A stretch of DNA of 64,000 nucleotides from Mesobacillus jeotgali (lineage in GTDB: Bacteria; Bacillota; Bacilli; Bacillales; Cytobacillaceae). Each line of letters begins with the position of its first letter. Within the stretch, counting starts at the first letter, position 1. Position numbers and translations under genes: made by a program. The notes under the pieces are model-generated. The model was given only the letters and a program-made list of their open reading frames with translations. It ran no database searches and was not told the DNA's origin. Of the stretch, positions 8,423 through 15,598 are shown in pieces. Location: NCBI RefSeq assembly GCF_002874535.1, contig NZ_CP025025.1, forward strand, positions 2,403,526 to 2,467,525, in the 5' to 3' direction.

Positions 8423-8887
8423 CTATTCCATGTCGTTTTCACCAATGGATTTAAGATACAGGACGTAAACTCCCCGATCTTCATCCACTTCAGTGGAGGT
8501 AACAGCCATTTGCCCGAAACCAGGAACATCAATAATATCCTTTAAGAGATAGCGGATTACATCAAGGTGTGTCCGACAAGGAACGGCAGTTAGCAACTTG
8601 TAATTCTCACTTTCCTTGAATCGTCGGAATTCCACGTGGATCCCCATCCCCCGGTAACTTGTCTCGCCAAGGACATTATTGTTCCTGCCCCTGTCCTCAA
8701 GAACGAGTATTTCCTCATCCCCAGCCATCTCATTGGATATCAATTCATACTGGCTTCCTTTAATAATGAAATAAGTGCAAAGCTGGCGGGCATAAAACTC
8801 ATCTATTCCAACATTCGGGATCGTATATTCGTATAATGGTTCATAGTTATCTTTTCCATCATGAACAAAGTAAGTTAGTTTTTTCAT
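8423..8887 (-). CDS. Uncharacterised 154-aa protein of the ATP-grasp operon
   Basis: Soluble, mixed alpha/beta protein without signal peptide or membrane segment, starting KKLTYFVHDGKDNYEPLYEY; the region about 70-85 reads NNNVLGETSYRGMGIHVEF. No family is recognised with confidence. Gaps of 15 bp to the upstream DUF350 gene and 10 bp to the downstream ligase gene, each with a good ribosome-binding site (AGGAGGAG here), show it belongs to the operon. It may be the cytosolic adaptor or substrate-delivery component; this is inference from context only. Confidence 0.7.
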   Translation of the reverse strand: MKKLTYFVHDGKDNYEPLYEYTIPNVGIDEFYARQLCTYFIIKGSQYELISNEMAGDEEILVLEDRGRNNNVLGETSYRGMGIHVEFRRFKESENYKLLTAVPCRTHLDVIRYLLKDIIDVPGFGQMAVTSTEVDEDRGVYVLYLKSIGENDME

Positions 8888-8902
8888 GGATGTTTTCTCC
8901 TC

Positions 8903-9301
8903 CTAATAAGAAAGGCTTTTTGCAACAATCCAGCCAACAGAAAGGGAAAGTGAGAAGAGAATGACACCCACAGAACGGTTATCTTCTTCAATCGCTTTTT
9001 GGAGATTATATCTGACCGTAACAACCTCAGCGACAAAGAATACAATGATCTGCGTAAAAATACCAATGGATCCCCAGATAGCCATATCAAGAAGGGATAG
9101 CGAATATTCTGCTGCTGCTCCCAGCACGATTGCAAGTCCCAGCATTTTCCCTCCAAGCGAAAGTGCTGCTGTTATATTTCTTTTGCCAATCAGTTCAAAC
9201 TCCTTAATTTTTGGAGTAGCCAGCACGAATAAGCCGACACCTGCCGTAAGCAAAAGCAATCCAAGTCCTAAATAAGCGGCAAAATTCAAATATAAATTCA
9301 T
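8903..9301 (-). CDS. DUF350 family membrane protein (YjfL-like)
   Basis: 132 aa with four transmembrane helices (about 8-28, 47-65, 70-93, 110-130), a basic loop after the first helix (TPKIKEFELIGKRNITAALSLGGKMLGLAIVLG) and Gly-rich helices typical of DUF350. The family is known to co-occur with YgiC/YjfC ATP-grasp ligases, YgiB-like lipoproteins and channels; its function is unknown. Second gene of the operon, 15 bp after the lipoprotein gene. Confidence 0.85.
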   Translation of the reverse strand: MNLYLNFAAYLGLGLLLLTAGVGLFVLATPKIKEFELIGKRNITAALSLGGKMLGLAIVLGAAAEYSLSLLDMAIWGSIGIFTQIIVFFVAEVVTVRYNLQKAIEEDNRSVGVILFSLSLSVGWIVAKSLSY

Positions 9302-9316
9302 CTTTGTTTATCTCCC

Positions 9317-9760
9317 TTAACCGCCAGTAGTGCTTCTTGACCCGCTGCCGAATCCTGAACTGCCCTTTGGCGAAGTATTTTTATAATTGCTGTCCAGTCT
9401 TGCTCCTTTGAATGATGAACTGTTCTTATACTTCATATAGTCATTGCTCTTATAGAGTAATGATCGGTTCGCAAAGAACATACCAGCGAAAAAGTAATGC
9501 CCAAAATATGGAGAGTTATTATCATCACATTCCCAGACACCGTCTTCGTTGTCCCATTCCCAGTCTGTACAATCGGTCCCTTCTGGTACGGGAGGGATAT
9601 CCTGGTCCTGCTCAGATTTCCAATCCTGCTCTTCATCGCCAGATACATCCGGTTCCCAATCCCTGTCCGGAATGGCCTGTGGGTTGTTATTGCAGCCAGC
9701 GAGCCCCATCATCAAAGCCGTAGCAGAAATACTCGCGATCACCTTTTTTGTTTTGCCCAT
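9317..9760 (-). CDS. Lipoprotein with Gly/Ser-rich C-terminal tail (YgiB/DUF1190-like by context)
   Basis: 147 aa. The N-terminus has a lysine-rich start, hydrophobic segment and LAGC lipobox (Cys23), so the mature protein should be lipid-anchored. An acidic region (about 30-80, many D/E/W) follows, then aromatic residues, then a tail rich in Gly, Ser, Lys and Arg ending SRSTTGG. The E. coli YgiB family, partner of YgiC, has as I recall a similar ending (GGFG then SRS-x-GG), so this is probably its counterpart despite low overall similarity. First gene of the five-gene operon. The tail is a plausible substrate for the ATP-grasp ligase. Confidence 0.65.
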   Translation of the reverse strand: MGKTKKVIASISATALMMGLAGCNNNPQAIPDRDWEPDVSGDEEQDWKSEQDQDIPPVPEGTDCTDWEWDNEDGVWECDDNNSPYFGHYFFAGMFFANRSLLYKSNDYMKYKNSSSFKGARLDSNYKNTSPKGSSGFGSGSRSTTGG

Positions 9761-9961
9761 TTATTTCACCTCTTTCTTATTGACGTAAATATTTACGGAA
9801 GACCTGGGAAAAAGTTTCAAATTTCTTCTCACTTTCCAGATTACAACCTTCTTCTTATTTTAACACTTTCCACACGCTGTGATGCTGAATTCTACAATTC
9901 GTTTGGTATGCACTATGCATTATAGAGTGAATGACGAATGTTCGTTTTTTCCTTTTAACAT

Positions 9962-10087
9962 TCAATCTTTCCCATCAAAAAACTCCTCGAAATTAAATTT
10001 CTCAATTTCCGCGTTTCCCAATGCGATTTTTGCTAAAATAATTTCAAATAAGCATAAACCTGCTAACATAAGAATTCCTGCAACCAT
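9962..10087 (-). CDS. Small membrane protein, 41 aa
   Basis: Minus-strand ORF from the ATG at 10085-10087 to TGA at 9962-9964. An AAAGGAG ribosome-binding site lies 8 bases upstream of the start. Residues 2-23 form one hydrophobic helix (VAGILMLAGLCLFEIILAKI) and the tail is acidic (FNFEEFFDGKD). No known family. It is divergent from the lacI-type gene at 10175, with a palindromic operator candidate between them, and it points towards the ATP-grasp operon 200 bp downstream. Confidence 0.6.
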   Translation of the reverse strand: MVAGILMLAGLCLFEIILAKIALGNAEIEKFNFEEFFDGKD

Positions 10088-10130
10088 AATGACAGCTCCT
10101 TTAAAATATGTTTGCATATACAATAATTTA

Positions 10131-10144
10131 TGGAACGCGTTTCA
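10131..10144. promoter_or_regulatory. Candidate LacI-family operator
   Basis: The imperfect palindrome TGGAACGCGTTTCA contains a perfect AACGCGTT core, resembling LacI/GalR half-sites (centre GC rather than CG). It lies 31 bp upstream of the LacI-type gene and 44 bp upstream of the divergent 41-aa gene, so it could autoregulate one and control the other. Confidence 0.45.
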
Positions 10145-10174
10145 GGTCAAGAATAAACTTTGTGAGGTTTTTAA

Positions 10175-11149
10175 ATGGCTAATATCAGAGAAATTGCCCG
10201 AATGGCAGGCGTGTCGGTTTCCACTGTGTCACGGGTGTTGAATCATCATCCATATGTAAGCCCAGATAAACGGGAAGCAGTTCTGAAAACCATAAGAGAA
10301 CTGGATTACAGCCCTAATATTAATGCTGTTCATTTATCCCGGGGAAAGACAAATATGGTAGGAGTCGTACTGCCTACGATCAATCACCCTTATTTTTCAG
10401 AACTCCTGGAAGGAATTGCTGAAGAAGCAATGAAGCATAATACCCAGCTGGTTCTCTTCCAGACAGGTTATCATCAAGAAAAAGAATTCGAAGCGTTAGA
10501 ACAACTTCGAGGCCATCTTATAGATGGTGTTATATTTGCTTCACGTGCAATTCCATTTGATTCACTTTTGAAGTATAAAAGCGCGGGGCCAATTGTGTTA
10601 TGCGAAGACTCTGATCAAGATGATTTTCCATCTATATCAATTAAACATGTTGCCGCTTTCAACCTGGGGTTGGAATTTTTAATATCAAAAGGTCATAAGC
10701 GAATTGCCATTTGTCTTGGGAGACTTGAAGGAACAAATAGCCAAAAACGCCAGAAGGCATACGAGGAAAAAATGAAGATGATTGGTCAGAAGGTACAAAA
10801 GGAATGGATTATTGGTAAGTGTTTAATGATTCAGGATGGGAAAAGAGTTGTGAATCATTTTTCGAAAATGAAAGAAAAACCTACAGCCTTTCTAGTGGGA
10901 AATGATCAAGTAGCAGCCGGAATTATTACCGAAAGTGTAAAACAAGGATTTGCTGTCCCTGAAGATGTAGCCATTTTGAGTTTTGATAACCATCCGATAT
11001 CTGAAATTATGGGAATAACAACAATTGACATCCCCACTAAACAATTAGGTTCATATGCCTTTAACTCATTTATTAAGCGGTCTGGTGATAGTACAAATGC
11101 AGAGAAGATCGCCCTTCCATTTACCTTAATTCAACGACAATCTGTTTAA
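10175..11149 (+). CDS. LacI family transcriptional regulator
   Basis: 324 aa, normal length. An N-terminal LacI HTH (residues 2-50; NIREIARMAGVSVSTVSRVLN and the hinge helix NAVHLSRGKTNMVGVVLP) precedes a periplasmic-binding-protein-like effector domain (about 62-320). Ribosome-binding site GTGAGG upstream. There is no sugar operon nearby, so the inducer is unknown. The neighbours suggest control of the divergent small membrane peptide, or of itself, through the palindrome at 10131. The stop codon is followed at once by an interspersed repeat. Confidence 0.9.
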   Translation: MANIREIARMAGVSVSTVSRVLNHHPYVSPDKREAVLKTIRELDYSPNINAVHLSRGKTNMVGVVLPTINHPYFSELLEGIAEEAMKHNTQLVLFQTGYHQEKEFEALEQLRGHLIDGVIFASRAIPFDSLLKYKSAGPIVLCEDSDQDDFPSISIKHVAAFNLGLEFLISKGHKRIAICLGRLEGTNSQKRQKAYEEKMKMIGQKVQKEWIIGKCLMIQDGKRVVNHFSKMKEKPTAFLVGNDQVAAGIITESVKQGFAVPEDVAILSFDNHPISEIMGITTIDIPTKQLGSYAFNSFIKRSGDSTNAEKIALPFTLIQRQSV

Positions 11150-11560
11150 AGAATAAAAAGCGCAAGCGCCTTGTTCAGCCCCGACAAGCGCTGGAGTGCC
11201 TGACAGTGAAGTCACTCTTTTACTTCATTGGCAGGACCGAAATTGAAATGTATAGCCGACTGCCCAGAAACACAGCAACTGGAGACTCCGACAAAGAAGC
11301 GCTTTTTGCTTCTGCCGGCGGAGTTGAAGTTTCGGAGGTTCTAGGAGGCGACACTAGACAAACGTCTCGAGGAGTTAGGATCCGCAGCTAGACAAGCCGA
11401 AATGCGGAGGCGACTGCTCAACTCCGACAAGCGTTGGAGGGCCTGACAGTGAAGTCGCTCTTTGACTTCATTGGCAGGACCGAAACGTCTCGAGGAGTTA
11501 GGAGCCGAAGCTTGACAAGCGTCTCGAGGAGCTATCTGCTGCAGCTGGATTAAGAAAACT
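11150..11560 (+). repeat. Interspersed MITE-like repeat, copy A (long, internally duplicated)
   Basis: Starts one base after the LacI stop codon with GAATAAAAAGCGCAAGCGCC and ends CAGCTGGATTAAGAAAACT. It includes the block with reading GRTEIEMYSRLP...KEALFASAGGVEVSE shared with copies at 38335 and 62259. The segments 'CTCGAGGAG', 'GACAAGCG' and 'CAGTGAAGTCGCTCTTTGACTTCATTGG'-type sequence occur twice, so this copy carries an internal duplication. The 61-codon ORF inside has no proper ribosome-binding site and is not called as a gene. Confidence 0.85.
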
Positions 11561-11610
11561 CAAAATAGTTATCATCCACATCGAAATAATTTTATAATTT
11601 CCTGGATAAT

Positions 11611-11641
11611 CAAAAAACCTGCCATTCAGTCGGCAGGTTCC
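11611..11641 (-). terminator. Terminator of the MEDS gene
   Basis: Stem AACCTGCC / GGCAGGTT followed on the minus strand by T6. It lies 6 bp past the gene's stop. Confidence 0.85.
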
Positions 11642-11647
11642 TTATTA

Positions 11648-12214
11648 TCAAATAATGCTTTTCCGATCAATACGTACAATGTTATCATCTGTCATGTAAT
11701 AGTCATGGGAATCCAACAATAGCTCTTTTAAAGATTCAGGTACCCTATTGGCATCATAACCACAAATTGTGATTAAATTTGTGGCCTGAAGCATTGCGTC
11801 TGCTTCTTTTTCGTAATCGCCAAGATTCTGGTAGATTTGTTCTTGATCTCTCCATTCAACATGAGCCCAAGTCTGAATAGGAATATTATTTTCCAAAAAA
11901 GGTGAAAGCATGTTATCTAAATAACTAAGAATAGTATTCTTATTAAAGTTGCCGCGATAGCAGTAAAATTCATAATTATTGATTGTGTGAATCATTTCCT
12001 GTTGTTCCTTATCAAACTCAGCTTTGATTCTCTTCTGGAGTTCAGGCATAATCCGGTCATTTTCTATGATCATCACGTGGTTGCCGAGTCCAATTGCCGC
12101 TGTAACATAGACTATTAGGTTATCAACATATTTCTCTTCGTTTTCGAATGAGTAAAAAATATGGGCACCATTTTCTTTAACAGTAGAGATCAAGTCCTGG
12201 ATTTTTTTGCGCAT
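11648..12214 (-). CDS. MEDS domain sensory protein
   Basis: 188 aa from the ATG at 12214, 9 bases after GGAGGAG. The frame stays open for 11 more codons that contain this ribosome-binding site. The MEDS (DcmR-type sensory) fold is recognisable: GAHIFYSFENEEKYVDNLIVYVTAAIGLGNHVMIIEN near the N-terminus and a late ATNLITICGYDANRVPESLKELLLDSHDYYMTDD. In the family the domain accompanies histidine kinases, regulators and anti-sigma factors and is thought to sense a small molecule. Here it stands alone, without an output domain. Monocistronic. Confidence 0.75.
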   Translation of the reverse strand: MRKKIQDLISTVKENGAHIFYSFENEEKYVDNLIVYVTAAIGLGNHVMIIENDRIMPELQKRIKAEFDKEQQEMIHTINNYEFYCYRGNFNKNTILSYLDNMLSPFLENNIPIQTWAHVEWRDQEQIYQNLGDYEKEADAMLQATNLITICGYDANRVPESLKELLLDSHDYYMTDDNIVRIDRKSII

Positions 12215-12450
12215 TGTATCAGTCTCCTCCGAATTCAAGGGAAACAAACAATGAATTCACATATTCAAAATATACCCTTTATCATAACACACTTCTATCC
12301 ATTAATCGATTAAACTTGTTTAAGATTCAGTCACACCCAATTATATATATACGATTAGGGTTTAAATATCCCTTTATTATCCCAAATAAGGTTCTTTAAT
12401 TATAAATTTTTGAATTACTCAAAAGATCACCATTTTTCACTGGAATTATT

Positions 12451-12489
12451 AAAAAAACCCACCGAACAATTGCATGATCGGTGGGTTTA
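12451..12489 (-). terminator. Terminator of the nitronate monooxygenase gene
   Basis: Stem AAACCCACCGA / TCGGTGGGTTT, with T7 following on the minus strand. Confidence 0.9.
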
Positions 12490-12492
12490 GTA

Positions 12493-13491
12493 TTATTCCA
12501 TAATAAAAGTCTTGAGTTTGCTTGCTTTCTCATTTAAATTACTTAAAGCATCATGGTATTCAGTTTCTAACTGGCTAATAATCTCCGATGCAGATTGTAT
12601 ATCCTTAATAGCTCCAACTCCCTGCCCTGCTGACCAAATATCTTTCCAAGCCTTGGCATTCGTCTCTCTCTGCATCGAATCAAAATTAACATTATCTTTT
12701 TTCTGGAGGGTTTCAGGGTCCAGTCCTGCCCTGACGATGCTTGGCTTTAGCATATTCGCTTTGACACCAGAAAAAGCATCGGTGAGAATAAGGTCTTCTT
12801 GAGTTGCATCTACTACCATTTGTCTGTACTCATCATTCGCCATACTTTCCTTTGCCACAATGAATCTTGTCCCCATGTATGCAAGGTCTGCTCCTGCAGC
12901 CTGTGCAGCAAGTACGGCTTTTCCGGTGGTGATTGATCCTGCCAGAACAATGATTCCATCCCAAAAGGTCCGTACAGAATCTACGAAAGCAAAGCCATTC
13001 AGTTCCCCGGCATGGCCTCCTGCTCCGTTAGCGACTAAAATAAGACCGTCTACTCCTGTCTGTGCAGCTTTCTTGGCAAATTTCACATCACTGACATCTG
13101 AGAAAACAAGGCCACCATATTCATGAACAATGTCTACCACTTTCTTAGGACTCCCGAGTGACGTGATAACAAGCTGAGGTTGATGCTTTTTTATTAAGGC
13201 AAGCTCTTCCTCAAGCCTGCTGTAAGTACTATGTACCACCATATTCATAGCCCATGGTGCGATTTTCCGTTCTGGCTCTTGTTTTTTTGCTTCTGCTAAT
13301 TCGTCATTCAACCTGCCCATCCATTCATCTAGAACTTCAATTGGCCGGGCGTTTGGAGCTGGAAATGATCCAATCACTCCGTTTTTGCAGCAGGAACTAA
13401 CCAAATCAGGACCTGAAACAAGGAACATTGGAGCAGCTATTGCAGGAACAGATAGCTGCTCCCACCAGTTTTGTGGAATAACTTTACTCAT
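12493..13491 (-). CDS. Nitronate monooxygenase (2-nitropropane dioxygenase family)
   Basis: 332 aa FMN-dependent TIM-barrel enzyme oxidising alkyl nitronates, probably detoxifying propionate-3-nitronate. Family marks: PAIAAPMFLVSGPDLVSSCCKNGVIGSFP at the N-terminus, GLILVANGAGGHAG (about 150-163, FMN phosphate and the flavin-site His), LAGSITTGKAVLAAQAAGADLAYMGTRF (about 180-207). Ribosome-binding site AGAAGGGATG. Monocistronic. Confidence 0.9.
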   Translation of the reverse strand: MSKVIPQNWWEQLSVPAIAAPMFLVSGPDLVSSCCKNGVIGSFPAPNARPIEVLDEWMGRLNDELAEAKKQEPERKIAPWAMNMVVHSTYSRLEEELALIKKHQPQLVITSLGSPKKVVDIVHEYGGLVFSDVSDVKFAKKAAQTGVDGLILVANGAGGHAGELNGFAFVDSVRTFWDGIIVLAGSITTGKAVLAAQAAGADLAYMGTRFIVAKESMANDEYRQMVVDATQEDLILTDAFSGVKANMLKPSIVRAGLDPETLQKKDNVNFDSMQRETNAKAWKDIWSAGQGVGAIKDIQSASEIISQLETEYHDALSNLNEKASKLKTFIME

Positions 13492-13799
13492 CGTATCATC
13501 CCTTCTACATTTCTAAATTTTCTGAATATCTTTATCATAGTTTAACTTACCGGATTTTTCAATCTTGACGAGGTTTTATTATTTTAAAAAAAGAATCCCC
13601 CACTTAATGCTAAAGGGGTCTCTTTGGAAGTGCGAAATTATACATAACAGTACAAGTAATGTAGAGAAAAGAAGTGGTGATTAGCAATTAGTTCATCATG
13701 CTTTTTAACTTCCGAATTATATAATTCAAACTTTTATGATGGAATTACACTGTCAATTTTAGATAGGGAGTTTTCAAAGAAATACCCGATGGGATAAAT

Positions 13800-13990
13800 A
13801 GTCGGAAAAATTCCGCTTAATAAGTAAATTGCGCTGAAAAAAGACTAAATAGACGGAGAAATTCCGTCTATTGATTCGAAAAACACTAATTTGGTGGAAT
13901 TTGCTTGGTATAAGAGAAAAAACTCCGCTTATTTAGCCAAAAACGTGCTCCATTCTGAATATAACCGGAAAAACTCCGCTTATTTTACTT
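13800..13990. repeat. Degenerate tandem repeat (about 51-60 bp units) in an 800-bp gene-free region
   Basis: Four related units start near 13803, 13854, 13914 and 13966. Each contains a CGGARAAAYTCCGYTTATT-like core, itself an imperfect palindrome (CGGAA...TTCCG). The rest of 13492-14206 is AT-rich and shows no convincing gene; a 69-codon open frame across the repeats has no ribosome-binding site. Confidence 0.6.
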
Positions 13991-14206
13991 TCGCTGATTT
14001 CTTATTTATGGACCAGACTTCTTTCTGCTGGTGCATCTATTTTATGTTTGGAAATTTGCAATTCCTATCAAATTCAAGGAAGTATTTACAAGCGTTTTAG
14101 CATGTAAATTAACAGCATTAGAATGTCCATTCTCACTTTACTAATTGGTATGCTAATAACAGGGTTAATTATCAAATAAAATTGTCATAAACGTTCCTAA
14201 CCAATA

Positions 14207-14250
14207 AAAAATAGCATGCTAAATTGTAAGCAATTTAACATACTATTTGA
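14207..14250 (-). terminator. Long terminator hairpin downstream of the holin/small-protein genes
   Basis: Seventeen-base arms with two mismatches (AATAGCATGCTAAATTG against CAATTTAACATACTATT) around TAAG, followed on the minus strand by T6. A second, shorter stem (GATCCTTC / GAAGGATT) overlaps the stop of the 14294 gene. Confidence 0.7.
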
Positions 14251-14293
14251 TTTGTTTTTTCGCGTTTTGCACTCCACAAGAGAATCCTTCAAC

Positions 14294-14479
14294 TCAATGT
14301 GAAGGATCTTTGCGGTATTTCTGCTGAATCTTTTTTAAGCTGTTTAGAGTACGGACAAAAATCGTATCATTTCCTTCTTGAGGGTTCTTTAAATACCTGC
14401 GCCAAATAAATTGACTTCCTTCTTCTATCAGCAGCAAAACAACGATTGGCAGCAGCAATAGCCAAATCCAGGTCCACAT
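14294..14479 (-). CDS. Small membrane protein, 61 aa
   Basis: One N-terminal transmembrane helix (residues 3-19, Trp/Leu rich), then a basic cytoplasmic tail. An AAAGGAG ribosome-binding site stands in good position. It lies downstream of the holin gene, in the same direction and 80 bp away, so the two may be co-transcribed. Function unknown. Confidence 0.6.
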   Translation of the reverse strand: MWTWIWLLLLPIVVLLLIEEGSQFIWRRYLKNPQEGNDTIFVRTLNSLKKIQQKYRKDPSH

Positions 14480-14559
14480 ATTTCAGGCTCCTTTCGGAAG
14501 GATATATTATCCTATTCAATTCTTTACCTCAAAATGTGCGAATGCTAACATTAACTGAT

Positions 14560-14826
14560 TTAGTTTGGGTCCTTATATTCCATTGCCCTTTTACTGTCTC
14601 TGTATCCTTTAGTGGTTGGATCTTGTATGACCCCAAGCATGGCAAGAATCATGAAAATACTGTTTACCAACATCAAAATCTCATTCTGGATTTCATCCGT
14701 CAATCTGAAAGTTGTCCACCCCAATATATTTAAACCTTCCAGTACAATTTGGGCTACTATCATTAATTGTGAAATGAAAGCGATAACCCAGGCTTTATTT
14801 TTGAACCTAACACCCCAGTTAAACAT
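14560..14826 (-). CDS. Phage phi LC3-type holin, stand-alone
   Basis: 88 aa from the ATG at 14826. An ATG 9 bases earlier would overlap the GGAAGG ribosome-binding site. Family features: MFNWGVRFKNKAWVIAFISQ start, two transmembrane helices (about 10-33, 57-75), and the ending LGVIQDPTTKGYRDSKRAMEY typical of phi LC3 holins. Such holins normally sit beside an endolysin, but there is no lysin or other phage gene nearby, so this is probably a domesticated holin with a role in lysis or secretion. Confidence 0.85.
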   Translation of the reverse strand: MFNWGVRFKNKAWVIAFISQLMIVAQIVLEGLNILGWTTFRLTDEIQNEILMLVNSIFMILAMLGVIQDPTTKGYRDSKRAMEYKDPN

Positions 14827-14907
14827 AAGTCTCATTCCTTCCACTACTTCATTTCTAATAATATATTCGGCAGAAGGAATCGGTTGTCTGCTTTTGTCCC
14901 GCCCTAT

Positions 14908-15483
14908 TTAATTTTTAGCTCTTTTATTTAATCTTTCTAAAATATCTTCACGGTGGATGAATATTATAATCATTACAAGTACGGCTGAAATAAATACAAC
15001 TAGCGGCTGGGTTCCCAGGAAGTAAAAAAATGCAGGAATCAAAACAAAGGAACCAAGTCCTGCAAATGTAAAACTTTTAAAAAAGGGATAAAACAAAAGA
15101 AAACCAACAATGATAACCAAAGCTGTTAGCGGTTCAAAGGCGAGCATCCCTCCGATAAATGTAGAGATCCCCATGCCACCTTTAAATTTCAAGGTAATCG
15201 GCTTAACATGGCCAAGGATTCCAAACCCCAATCCGCCCAATAATAATTCAGGCGAAAGTTTAAAATATTCGCCAAGAAGGATTACAATTGCCCCTTTTAG
15301 AGAATCACCAAGAAAAGTCAAAACGAATGATACTTTTCCATGGACCCGTCCCGCATTCCGCGCCCCTACGTTGCCGCTTCCCTCGACTCTTATATCCTTT
15401 CTCCCGAGTAACCTAACAACGAAATAGCCAGCCATTAAGCTGCCAAGAAGATATGAAATTAATAAATAACTGAAAATAGGCAT
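14908..15483 (-). CDS. plsY: PlsY-family glycerol-3-phosphate acyltransferase (paralogue)
   Basis: 191 aa integral membrane enzyme that transfers an acyl chain from acyl-phosphate to glycerol-3-phosphate. Five transmembrane helices and the PlsY motifs are present: EGSGNVGARNAGR (about 35-47; the usual motif is SGNxGxTN), LGHVKPITLKFKGGMGIST (about 88-106; the usual GHxFPxFLxFKGGKGVAT) and a late TFAGLGSF. Substitutions within motifs 1 and 2 (A for T, K for F, M for K) suggest a diverged paralogue rather than the housekeeping enzyme. Probably monocistronic. Confidence 0.8.
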   Translation of the reverse strand: MPIFSYLLISYLLGSLMAGYFVVRLLGRKDIRVEGSGNVGARNAGRVHGKVSFVLTFLGDSLKGAIVILLGEYFKLSPELLLGGLGFGILGHVKPITLKFKGGMGISTFIGGMLAFEPLTALVIIVGFLLFYPFFKSFTFAGLGSFVLIPAFFYFLGTQPLVVFISAVLVMIIIFIHREDILERLNKRAKN

Positions 15484-15562
15484 GGCAACACAACCTGTCC
15501 TAACAATATTAGTAGAGTTTATTCGGTATGAAGCCGATAAATTCCTGCATAGATATTCCCAA

Positions 15563-15598
15563 TAAAAATACCCGGCCTGAGAAGACCGGGAAGTATTT
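15563..15598 (-). terminator. Terminator of the MFS gene
   Basis: Stem around CCCGG / CCGGG extended by AATA and TATT, with T5 on the minus strand. It starts right at the MFS stop codon. Confidence 0.8.

Noticed and set aside
9497-9925. 142-aa plus-strand ORF opposite the lipoprotein gene
   Set aside because: It is the shadow of the lipoprotein gene on the other strand, and its composition is not protein-like.
11206-11391. 61-aa ORF (and counterparts at 38401 and 62136) in the interspersed repeats, reading ...IEMYSRLPRN...ASAGGVEVSE...
   Set aside because: The reading is shared because the DNA is repeated. Copies B and E have no in-frame start with a ribosome-binding site, and the frame is truncated or absent in C, D and F.
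12263-12275. GGGTAT on the minus strand before the MEDS gene as a sigma-B -10
   Set aside because: No GTTT-type -35 occurs 12-15 bases upstream.
13891-14100. 69-aa plus-strand ORF in the 13.5-14.2 kb gap
   Set aside because: It runs through the degenerate repeats and has no ribosome-binding site.
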